Shown here piece after piece: positions 15,953-22,795 of a stretch of DNA of 43,246 bases. Each line of letters begins with the position of its first letter. Position 1 is the stretch's first letter. Made by a program: the position numbers and the translations under genes. A model generated the notes under the pieces. That model made no database searches and was not told the origin of the DNA. It worked only from the letters and a program-made list of their open reading frames with translations. This stretch comes from Pseudomonadota bacterium (GTDB lineage: Bacteria; Pseudomonadota; Alphaproteobacteria; Caedimonadales; UBA1908): positions 1 through 43,246 of the forward strand of contig JAIUNT010000008.1 of assembly GCA_020161545.1 (NCBI GenBank), written 5' to 3'.

Positions 15953-16960
15953 ATGGATAAGCGTCAATTCGGAAAATCGGATCTTTGGGTGTCACGCCTT
16001 GGCCTTGGGTGCATGGGAATGTCCTCAGGCTATGGTGCATCTGATGATGGTGAGTCTGACCGCTTCCTTAAGGGCGCCCTTGATGCGGGTGTGACCTTTC
16101 TCGACACGGCGGATCAGTACGGCATAGGCGTGAAGGGCTGGGGGCATAACGAAACCTTGATCGGCAACGTCTTGGCAGGCAGTCGCCGGCACCAGGTGGT
16201 CCTTGCAACGAAATGTGGTTTTGTTGATCCGGGTCAAGGCACGGTTTTGGACGGCGCCATGGTGAACGCCACGCCAGCACACATTCGAAGCGCATGTGAC
16301 GATAGTTTACGTCGTCTCAAGACCGACGTGATCGATCTTTACTATCTCCACCGGGCGCAAAAAGAGGTCCCCATTGAAGAGTCCGTTGGCGCCCTATCGG
16401 ACCTCGTGAAGTCGGGCAAGGTGCGCTTTATTGGGCTGAGCGAGGTGACCCCGGCGACCCTTCAAAGGGCGCACAGCGTGCACCCCATTACTGCTTTGCA
16501 ATCTGAGTACTCTCTCTTTCACCGCAAGCCCGAAAAAGAGATCCTCTCCACTTGCCGTGCACTGGGTGTTGCGTTTGTGGCTTATTGTCCTTTGGGGCGC
16601 GGGTTTTTAACAGGTCAATACAGGGATATTTCCGCCCTTGAGGAGGGTGATTACCGGCGTTTGCTACCAAAATATACAGGCGATAACTACACACAGAACA
16701 TTAAAATTGTGGACGCTGTCGAAGCCCTTGCCAGGCAAAAAGGGTGCACACCTGCCCAGCTTGCACTGGCCTGGCTGATGGCCCAGGGCCAGGACGTATT
16801 CCCCATTCCCGGAACGCGCTCCTTGGACAGGTTAAAGGAAAACCTTGGGGCGACTCATGTGGTCTTCACAAGGACTGAGCTGGATCAGATTGACCGGGCA
16901 ATTCCCCTGGGCGCCGCCGCAGGCGAACAGTATCCAGCGCTGTTTGACTTTGAAGTATAG
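15953..16960 (+). CDS. Aldo/keto reductase
   Basis: A 335-residue NADPH-dependent oxidoreductase of the AKR13-like group. The catalytic tetrad is Asp51 and Tyr56 (DTADQYG), Lys87 (LATKCGF) and His133 (YYLHRAQ). The C-terminal cofactor motif IPGTRSLDRLKENLGA is present. The substrate cannot be predicted. The ATG at 15953 has GAGG 7 nt upstream and is preferred over one six codons earlier without a ribosome site. It stands alone between the divergent HAD/UbiA-like gene and a long palindrome. Confidence 0.92.
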   Translation: MDKRQFGKSDLWVSRLGLGCMGMSSGYGASDDGESDRFLKGALDAGVTFLDTADQYGIGVKGWGHNETLIGNVLAGSRRHQVVLATKCGFVDPGQGTVLDGAMVNATPAHIRSACDDSLRRLKTDVIDLYYLHRAQKEVPIEESVGALSDLVKSGKVRFIGLSEVTPATLQRAHSVHPITALQSEYSLFHRKPEKEILSTCRALGVAFVAYCPLGRGFLTGQYRDISALEEGDYRRLLPKYTGDNYTQNIKIVDAVEALARQKGCTPAQLALAWLMAQGQDVFPIPGTRSLDRLKENLGATHVVFTRTELDQIDRAIPLGAAAGEQYPALFDFEV

Positions 16961-16971
16961 CCAACCCCTTA

Positions 16972-17046
16972 TAATTTCGGGATGCGTCGTTCGTCGCTCG
17001 TGTATACCTATACACGTCGCTTGCCTCACGTCCTGTCCCGAAATTA
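16972..17046. repeat. 75-bp nested palindrome
   Basis: Outer arms TAATTTCGGGA (16972-16982) and TCCCGAAATTA (17036-17046) match perfectly over 11 bp. At the centre CGTGTATA-CC-TATACACG (16999-17016) is a perfect 8-bp inverted repeat. The sequence between pairs only partly. It starts 11 nt after the aldo/keto reductase stop, so it could end transcription, but there is no T run. Its architecture resembles dispersed palindromic elements of bacterial genomes. I see one copy in the window. Confidence 0.7.
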
Positions 17047-17090
17047 AAGTGCTTTAGCTATATAGCGCGCCTTAAGCGCGTTTGGCGTCT

Positions 17091-17372
17091 TTATCTGGCC
17101 GAGCGGGGTGTGTCAATCCCGAGGCACTTCTCGAAGCACATAAGACTGGCGTCGCTGGCCTTGCGCATGCATTCACGGTAGGCGTCACCTGTATCGGCGG
17201 TGTTTTGCCGGAAGCGGTCCCTTTGGGCCTGCCAGCACGCATCATTTTCTATGCGCAATTTGTCCGAGCATGCTTGGTCACACGCACGGCGTGCCTCGTC
17301 ATCCGCGCTGGCAAACAAACCGCCCGCCCAAACCCAGCCCAAAACAAGCGCAATAGTCCATTGACGATTCAT
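17091..17372 (-). CDS. Small Cys-rich exported protein
   Basis: 93 residues, not recognised. A signal peptide (about residues 1-23, ending near LFAS) is followed by a helical, charged chain with six Cys: CDQAC (CX3C), a Cys before WQAQ, ECMRK, and MCFEKC (CX3C). The near-symmetrical order CX3C-C-C-CX3C suggests a helical hairpin locked by disulfides in the periplasm; this is inference. The start at 17372 has AAGGAAGAGG upstream; 16 further upstream codons lack a signal sequence. It diverges from the methyltransferase array, and a CtrA-like box lies between them. Confidence 0.65.
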   Translation of the reverse strand: MNRQWTIALVLGWVWAGGLFASADDEARRACDQACSDKLRIENDACWQAQRDRFRQNTADTGDAYRECMRKASDASLMCFEKCLGIDTPRSAR

Positions 17373-17423
17373 GCTCTGCCTCTCTTCCTTAGCAAACATA
17401 TTTCTAGTCAGACATGTCACACC

Positions 17424-17438
17424 TTAACAAAAAGTTAA
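17424..17438. promoter_or_regulatory. CtrA-like box
   Basis: TTAA-N7-TTAA at 17424-17438, the consensus spacing of the alphaproteobacterial master regulator CtrA. It lies 52 nt upstream of the minus-strand small gene and about 55 nt upstream of the -10 box of the first array gene, so it could serve either. About one such match is expected by chance in a window this long. Confidence 0.4.
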
Positions 17439-17458
17439 AAGGCAATAAGGGTGTTATT

Positions 17459-17498
17459 TTGACAAAATATTTGACAGGAAGGATTGGGGGGCTATAGT
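17459..17498 (+). promoter_or_regulatory. Sigma-70-type promoter of array gene 1
   Basis: TTGACA at 17471-17476, 16-nt spacer, TATAGT at 17493-17498; a second TTGACA lies at 17459-17464. The predicted transcription start near 17505 falls after the GTG at 17497, so that GTG cannot be the start codon. The block from 17459 to about 17541 aligns without gaps to 18846-18928. Confidence 0.75.
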
Positions 17499-17532
17499 GA
17501 ACGCCAAGATTGGCAACAGGCTTGCTTATATT

Positions 17533-18810
17533 TTGAAAAAACACGTTTCTTATTTTGTGTCATGTGCGCTTTTGGGTCTATTGCCAAATGCGCAAGTTGA
17601 GCTTCTCGCCTCCCCCTTTGAGCCAGCTGATCCTCACGCAATCGCCCACGCTATGAGAGCGAAAGCGGACATGGAGCGGACCATATCCCCTTGGGTTGAT
17701 CCACGCGTTGTTGGTGAGGTGGAGACAATTGCCCTTGCCATAAAGTGCTTGAGTGAGTCGCCTTGTCTCACGATCCCCCAGATTCGCCTAAATGATCACG
17801 AAAGTCTTGACCCGGGCAGTAGTTTTGGTCAGATGGACGGCCCTCTCTTTGAGGCGCTCACATTTGTACGCAACACTTACGAGCAAAGGCGCGCGCAAGC
17901 TCTCTTGCGTGACCCTGCCCTCAAAGGCGCTGAGCTTGATAAGCTGTGCCGTGTGAGAATCATGGACTTGGGTGCTGGGCACGGTTTTGCAACGTGGAAG
18001 TTTGTTGTGGCCGGCGCGCGCGTTACTGTGGTTGAGCCCCAGAAATCACTGATGAGCACAACCACAAACTTCCCTTGGCGGAACCTTGATAAAGCGGTGC
18101 CGTTTTTGCCGGAAGGCGTTTCTAAAAAAGATGTGGCAGATTTTGTCAGTCTGACGGCCGTGCAGATCCTTGGAAAGGCGCATTATCAAAATACCTTCGA
18201 TGGTGTTTACGCCGCACATATCTTGCATTGCATGTCTCCCCGTGAGGCGCTGACGTGCACAGAGCTGTTGCCCAGTGTTTTAAAAGATGACGGAATCATT
18301 TGGGCGCGCGTTTTGGGCGGCTTTCTGCCCAACGGGTATGGCCGTGACGCGGCTGTGTACGCGCAGCAGCTTGCCCAGAAAAAGCGTTTCCCCGGGTACA
18401 TGATGCGTGTTGCCACACAGGACGGCGTTCAAACAGACCGTAGCTCAGTGTCCTTTTTGCCCCTTGACGAGGACGACGATTTTGCGCCAAGGACACTTTA
18501 TCACGAGGAGAACACGACAAGCCGTAGAGGTCACTTTTCCTTCGATCCTCAGAGTTTCAAGATCCTTTTCGAAGGCCGTCCCTTTGAAAACATGCGCCTC
18601 TTTTGGGAGGGCAAAGAGGGTCTTATCCCCATCAAAGCAGATGAAATGGTTTATGCGTCGCCAGAAACAACGGGCATCAAGTCCTTGTACTTGAAAGCCA
18701 CCAGAATGGAGAGGCCACCGCAAACTCAGCCCAAGGACGCGTCAAAAAAGCACGAGCGGATTTTGGAGGTTGAGGGTTCCCATAAACGCGTTTGTTTAAA
18801 TCAATACTAA
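17533..18810 (+). CDS. Exported SAM-methyltransferase-like protein, array gene 1 (subfamily 1)
   Basis: 425 residues from the TTG at 17533. This start gives a signal peptide (KKHVSYFVSCALLGLL) and is conserved in position with array gene 2; the frame is open to a GTG at 17497 that overlaps the -10 box. The N-terminal region has PWVDPR (53-58), a Cys-containing segment and LDPGSSFGQMD (92-102). The Rossmann domain follows: motif I DLGAGHG (145-151), the acidic strand-2 end VVEPQ (166-170), FDGVYA (222-227), LHCMSP (231-236) and LKDDGIIW. The C-terminal part has FPGYMM, FDPQSFKILF and KSLYLKA. It is a class I methyltransferase fold; substrate unknown. Closest in the window to array gene 6. The ribosome site is weak. 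Confidence 0.8.
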   Translation: MKKHVSYFVSCALLGLLPNAQVELLASPFEPADPHAIAHAMRAKADMERTISPWVDPRVVGEVETIALAIKCLSESPCLTIPQIRLNDHESLDPGSSFGQMDGPLFEALTFVRNTYEQRRAQALLRDPALKGAELDKLCRVRIMDLGAGHGFATWKFVVAGARVTVVEPQKSLMSTTTNFPWRNLDKAVPFLPEGVSKKDVADFVSLTAVQILGKAHYQNTFDGVYAAHILHCMSPREALTCTELLPSVLKDDGIIWARVLGGFLPNGYGRDAAVYAQQLAQKKRFPGYMMRVATQDGVQTDRSSVSFLPLDEDDDFAPRTLYHEENTTSRRGHFSFDPQSFKILFEGRPFENMRLFWEGKEGLIPIKADEMVYASPETTGIKSLYLKATRMERPPQTQPKDASKKHERILEVEGSHKRVCLNQY

Positions 18811-18845
18811 AGCGTCGTGTAAGCGTGTGAAGCGCTCTTCTGTCT

Positions 18846-18885
18846 TTGACAAAATATTTGACAAGGGATTGCAGCTAGCTATAGT
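18846..18885 (+). promoter_or_regulatory. Sigma-70-type promoter of array gene 2
   Basis: TTGACA at 18858-18863, 16-nt spacer, TATAGT at 18880-18885, with a second TTGACA at 18846-18851. The layout is the same as in front of array gene 1, including AAATATTTGACA at the -35 box. Confidence 0.75.
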
Positions 18886-18919
18886 GGGCCCCATGGTTGG
18901 CAGCGGGTTCGCTTATATT

Positions 18920-20077
18920 TTGAAAAAACAAGCCTTTATTTTAGTGTGTGTGATGTTTCAAGCAGCTTTTGCAAGCTCCCAAGAGCCTGAGCCAAGGGTG
19001 AGGAGCCGGCATCAGGACTTGGCGTTGCATGAGGAGTGGCTTCCTTCACATCTAACCCAGACGCAAAAAGAAACCCTCCTGACGGCCCTCAAGGTGCGCA
19101 AGGATGTGATGGCTCCCCTAGTTCAGCTTGATGGAAAAGCAAAATCAGGGGGGCGTTATTGTGGAACCCTCACACCCTTCACCCTGGCCGGCATGACTCA
19201 CGTGCGCTCCTTATGTGTGAACGGCGTGGTGCCGAAGGTTTTGGACGTAGGGGCTGGGGACGGGTTTCATGCAGGTCTGCTCGTTCTTGCAGGTGGACAC
19301 GTGACTCTTCTTGAAAATGACTCTGTCCTTGTGGAGAGCAAGACAAACAGGAACGTGCCCGGACGCACCCTGGTGGATCTTCTGCGTGGCCGCTTGCCAG
19401 AGGGCGTGGTAGTCAAGGACCGCACGCGTATTATTGTAGGGGACGCTCTCAATACCCTTGCAAAGGCTGAGCACCAAGGCGCCTATGATTTTATCAATGC
19501 CGCCAATGTCCTGCACTGCATGACGCCGCGTGAGGCTGAAAGCTGTGTGAGGGCCCTTTACAGCGCCCTCAAACCTGGCGGCGTTGTACACGCGCGTGTT
19601 CACACGCTCGGTGCCATGGCTGTGGTCGTGGAAGGATCTGTGCTTCATATTTATAGCCGTGAGGTGGAGAAGGGGTCACGCCTTCCCGGATGGATGTTGA
19701 TCTCAACCAGGCATGATCCTGAGCATTTTGGTCTCACCGAGGTCACGCCCCTTGACCCCACGAGCGATCACTCTCCCATGGAAATGCACACTACAAAATC
19801 CTCTGACCACCTTGACCTGCCAGATACGTTGAAAAGCAGCATGTTATGCTTTGACGTCGCGACTTTGAAGAGGTTTTTTGAAGGTGCTGGATTTGTGACG
19901 CAGACATGTCAATTCGAGGCGTTGGGCGGCAGCTTGACGCAGGTTCAAGAGGGGCAAGAGACTTTTGTAAGTGCTCCTCAGGATCCGAGGCTTTCTTCCT
20001 ATGATCCTTGTGTCAAAGACACCTTTGGGGCGGCCAATATTTGCTATGTGGCGCTCAAGCCCTTGGTGAGCAGATAA
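18920..20077 (+). CDS. Exported SAM-methyltransferase-like protein, array gene 2 (subfamily 2)
   Basis: 385 residues from the TTG at 18920, which gives a clean signal peptide (KKQAFILVCVMFQAAFA, then SSQ). Codons further upstream overlap the promoter; an ATG at 18893 lies at the predicted transcription start and is not conserved in array gene 1. Subfamily 2 lacks the PWxDPR and DPGxSFGQ motifs and has CGTLTPFTLAGMTHVR instead. Motif I is DVGAGDG (109-115), strand 2 ends in LLEND (130-134), then DFINAANVLHCMTP and LKPGGVVHARVHT. The C-terminal part ends with FEGAGF and QEGQETFVSAP. Its stop overlaps an ATG of the next gene (TAATG). Substrate unknown. Confidence 0.8.
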   Translation: MKKQAFILVCVMFQAAFASSQEPEPRVRSRHQDLALHEEWLPSHLTQTQKETLLTALKVRKDVMAPLVQLDGKAKSGGRYCGTLTPFTLAGMTHVRSLCVNGVVPKVLDVGAGDGFHAGLLVLAGGHVTLLENDSVLVESKTNRNVPGRTLVDLLRGRLPEGVVVKDRTRIIVGDALNTLAKAEHQGAYDFINAANVLHCMTPREAESCVRALYSALKPGGVVHARVHTLGAMAVVVEGSVLHIYSREVEKGSRLPGWMLISTRHDPEHFGLTEVTPLDPTSDHSPMEMHTTKSSDHLDLPDTLKSSMLCFDVATLKRFFEGAGFVTQTCQFEALGGSLTQVQEGQETFVSAPQDPRLSSYDPCVKDTFGAANICYVALKPLVSR

Positions 20078-20094
20078 TGCAAAAGGACACAAGG

Positions 20095-21363
20095 ATGAGA
20101 TGTAAGTTGTTTTGCGTGGTGCTGGCTGTACTGTGCCCCGGCAGCGCCACCGCCAGTGACGCCCCAGATGCACAGAGCTGGTTTTTGCGCGCTCTGTCCA
20201 GGTATAGCTGGAACGAGATGGATAAGTGGGCAGACCCGCGTGTTGTCACCCAGGAGAAGCTGGGGGACCTTGCTGTTGAGTGCTCAAAAGAAGATGCCCG
20301 TAAGGACATTACTTACGGCGTTTTGGCAGGACAAGAAAAGGGCATTTTTCTTGATCCGGGCTATAGCTTTGGCCAGCTGGATGATCCGCTTATAGAGGTT
20401 CTCGTTTACGTGCGCCAAACCTATGAAGCAAGGCGCACGGCTCTTCTGGAAAAAGATCCAAACCTGTCAGAGGGTGAGCTGGACAAAGCGTGCCGGGTGC
20501 AGATCCTCGATCTGGGGGCCGGCCATGGTTTGGCCATGTGGAAGCTTGTGGTGGCGGGCGCCCATGTGACAGGTGTTGAGCCGCAACCCACCCTTTTGGG
20601 GCAAAAGGTCAATGTGTTGTGGGAAAACCTTAAAAAGGCTGAGCCCTTTTTGCCTCAAGGTGTGAAAAAGAGTGAGGTGTCGCGCTTTGTTCCCACAGAC
20701 GCGGAAAAAGCGCTTGGAATGTCTCGCTTTCAAAAGGCATTTGACGGCGTGTACGCGGCGCGCTCATTGCACTACATGACGCCGGTTCAGGCGAGAGCCT
20801 GTGCGCAGAAAATGGACGGCGTTTTGAAGGAAGGGGGTAAGATTTGGGCCATTGTACACGGCGGCTTTTTCCTTGATGCGGGCGGGCAAGACAAAGCGGT
20901 TTATGACGCCCAGCTTGCGGCCCAAAAGCCTTTTCCGGGCTATATGATGATGAATATGAAAACGGTGAGTAATAGTGGGACCACCACGAAGGAGAAGTTT
21001 TTCCCCCTTAATGAGAGCGACCCTTTTCCCCCAACCCATCTTTACCCAGATTTTTTCAAGCCAGGAGATAAGCGCTCCGTATCTCAAAAAACCGCGGCCA
21101 TGCTTCGTTTGATAGACAAGAAAAATATCCAACACCAACACCGCAGTGTTTGCTTGTTTGATCCAAAAAGTTTGAAGTCTCTTTTTGCGGGGACGCCCTT
21201 CGAGATTGACGGGCTTTTTTGGGATGCGCCGATGGGGCTGACACCCGTTGAGACGGATGAAGATACTTTTGATCCTGAAGTGCACTACGGCCCTAAGTCC
21301 CTTTATCTGAAGGCAACAAAACAAGCAAACAACGCGCAAGTGGACCTGACTGGCATTGATTGA
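20095..21363 (+). CDS. Exported SAM-methyltransferase-like protein, array gene 3 (subfamily 1)
   Basis: 422 residues from 20095, with AAAGGA 7 nt upstream and signal peptide MRCKLFCVVLAVLCPGSATA. An in-frame ATG at 20077 overlapping the previous stop would add six residues and is an alternative. KWADPR (44-49), [11 protein letters not shown] (86-96), DLGAGHG (139-145), GVEPQ, FDGVYAARSLHYMTP and FPGYMM follow the subfamily 1 plan. The C-terminal FDPKSLKSLF and KSLYLKA are also present. No promoter separates it from array gene 2, so the two are co-transcribed and probably translationally coupled. The motif I glycines are intact. Confidence 0.85.
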   Translation: MRCKLFCVVLAVLCPGSATASDAPDAQSWFLRALSRYSWNEMDKWADPRVVTQEKLGDLAVECSKEDARKDITYGVLAGQEKGIFLDPGYSFGQLDDPLIEVLVYVRQTYEARRTALLEKDPNLSEGELDKACRVQILDLGAGHGLAMWKLVVAGAHVTGVEPQPTLLGQKVNVLWENLKKAEPFLPQGVKKSEVSRFVPTDAEKALGMSRFQKAFDGVYAARSLHYMTPVQARACAQKMDGVLKEGGKIWAIVHGGFFLDAGGQDKAVYDAQLAAQKPFPGYMMMNMKTVSNSGTTTKEKFFPLNESDPFPPTHLYPDFFKPGDKRSVSQKTAAMLRLIDKKNIQHQHRSVCLFDPKSLKSLFAGTPFEIDGLFWDAPMGLTPVETDEDTFDPEVHYGPKSLYLKATKQANNAQVDLTGID

Positions 21364-21419
21364 CCATATCCACTGAACCCCGTATGGTGACACCCAAACA
21401 AACGAAAGGGGATGGGGCA

Positions 21420-22613
21420 ATGAAAAAGTGGGTATGTCTTTTTATCTGTGCGTGGTCGTGGTGTGCCTTTGGAAGTGCCGAAGGGGGCAGTGAGGACAAC
21501 TTCTTGACACCTGAGAAAGCACGCGGTCGCGTGGCCCAAGCAACGTGGTTCCCGCCCCATTTGTCTAAGGAGGAAATGGAAGAGCTTTTCTCGCTTCTGC
21601 AAAGGCGCAAAAGCTATGTGTCTGCGCCCTATGATCTCTCTGGGAACCCGTGGTGCCCAGGACGTCAGGATGGCACGCTCACCCCTTTCACGGTCTCTGG
21701 CCTGATACACGTGCGCACCGTGGCGAGCGCCAGTGGTCACGCACCAATGGTGCTGGATATAGGGTCGGGCGACGGCTATCACGCAGGACTTTTTTCCCTG
21801 GCTGGCGCCCACGTGACAATGCTCGAAAAGGACGTCTCTCTTTTAGAGCAAAAATCCTCCATTTTTGACCACCAACGCAAAAACACCCTTGAGCGCACTT
21901 TGGACACGCTTCTGGAAGGCCGATTGCCGGAAGGCGAGAGGGCAGGGGAGGCAGCGCGTCTGATCCCGCAAGACGCCCTTGAAGTTATGGCGGGCGAGGG
22001 CTTTCAAAACGCCTATGACTTTGTGAACGCAGCCAATGTCCTTGATACCATGAACCCGGCCCAAGCTGCCCAGTGCGTGAAGAGCATTTACGAGAGCTTG
22101 AAGGCTGGCGGCGTTGTGCATGCGCGTGTTCATACCCTTGAGGCCGCACGGGTTAAAACGGGGCGCAGTGTGTTCGGCCTTTATTGCGAGGAGGTTGAAA
22201 AAGGCTCCAAATTTCCGGGCTGGGTGGCGTACAAGGAAAATGACGGCTTTCATGGCGCGCCTGTCGCGTATGGGTTTCGTGTGAGTGGCCCCCCAAGTGG
22301 CTACGCTCCCCTCGATGCGGATGCGAGCGCGTCCCCCATGGAGATCGTTGAAGACAAATCCCAGTCCACCCATGGTTTTTTCCGCATAAAGCGCCACAGC
22401 TTCTTTCTTTTTGACGCGGCAACGCTCACGCGACTCTTTGAGGGCGCCGGCTTTGCAAACGCTGCGTGTTACTTCGAAATGGAGGATGGGACTCTCAAAG
22501 GGGTGCAGCCCGGCCAGGAGACCTTTGTGTCGTCCGGAGCAAGGGACCGCTTGCTCACGCAAACCTATGGCGCCACGCATCTTTGTTTGGTGGCACGAAA
22601 ACCTTCTTCATAA
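21420..22613 (+). CDS. Exported SAM-methyltransferase-like protein, array gene 4 (subfamily 2)
   Basis: 397 residues with signal peptide MKKWVCLFICAWSWCAFGSA. The start at 21420 is preferred because 20 extra upstream codons are hydrophilic and would bury the signal peptide; GGGG lies 3-6 nt before it. It is a paralogue of array gene 2: DGTLTPFTVSGLIHVR, motif I DIGSGDG, strand-2 end MLEKD, DFVNAANVLDTMNP, LKAGGVVHARVHT, EEVEKGSKFPGW and QPGQETFVSSG. The LHCM of the paralogue is replaced by LDTM. It follows array gene 3 by 56 nt without an evident promoter, so genes 2-4 probably form one transcript. Confidence 0.85.
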   Translation: MKKWVCLFICAWSWCAFGSAEGGSEDNFLTPEKARGRVAQATWFPPHLSKEEMEELFSLLQRRKSYVSAPYDLSGNPWCPGRQDGTLTPFTVSGLIHVRTVASASGHAPMVLDIGSGDGYHAGLFSLAGAHVTMLEKDVSLLEQKSSIFDHQRKNTLERTLDTLLEGRLPEGERAGEAARLIPQDALEVMAGEGFQNAYDFVNAANVLDTMNPAQAAQCVKSIYESLKAGGVVHARVHTLEAARVKTGRSVFGLYCEEVEKGSKFPGWVAYKENDGFHGAPVAYGFRVSGPPSGYAPLDADASASPMEIVEDKSQSTHGFFRIKRHSFFLFDAATLTRLFEGAGFANAACYFEMEDGTLKGVQPGQETFVSSGARDRLLTQTYGATHLCLVARKPSS

Positions 22614-22683
22614 GTATACTGTGACGTTGCCGGATAATATTTATGATCTTTACGGGCTTTTTATTGACAACATATAAATAAAA

Positions 22684-22716
22684 ACAATTGACACAATTGT
22701 TGTTTGGGTGTAGGGG
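22684..22716 (+). promoter_or_regulatory. Promoter of array gene 5 with an overlapping palindrome
   Basis: TTGACA at 22688-22693, 17-nt spacer, TAGGGG at 22711-22716 (a poor -10 box). The -35 box lies inside AACAATTG-ACA-CAATTGTT (22683-22701), an inverted repeat with 8-bp arms that could be an operator. The rest of the 182-nt gap shows nothing else clear. Confidence 0.45.
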
Positions 22717-22795
22717 TCCCTTTCAGAAACATGATTGCTTGGTGTGAATGCTTTAAAACTGAGCCTCACCCTATCTGATTTGTGAAAGTGACCAC

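Noticed and set aside
21843-22580. 245-codon minus-strand frame inside the array
   Set aside because: Fully antisense to array gene 4, no start signal, low-complexity composition. The same applies to 20764-21420 and 24614-25267.
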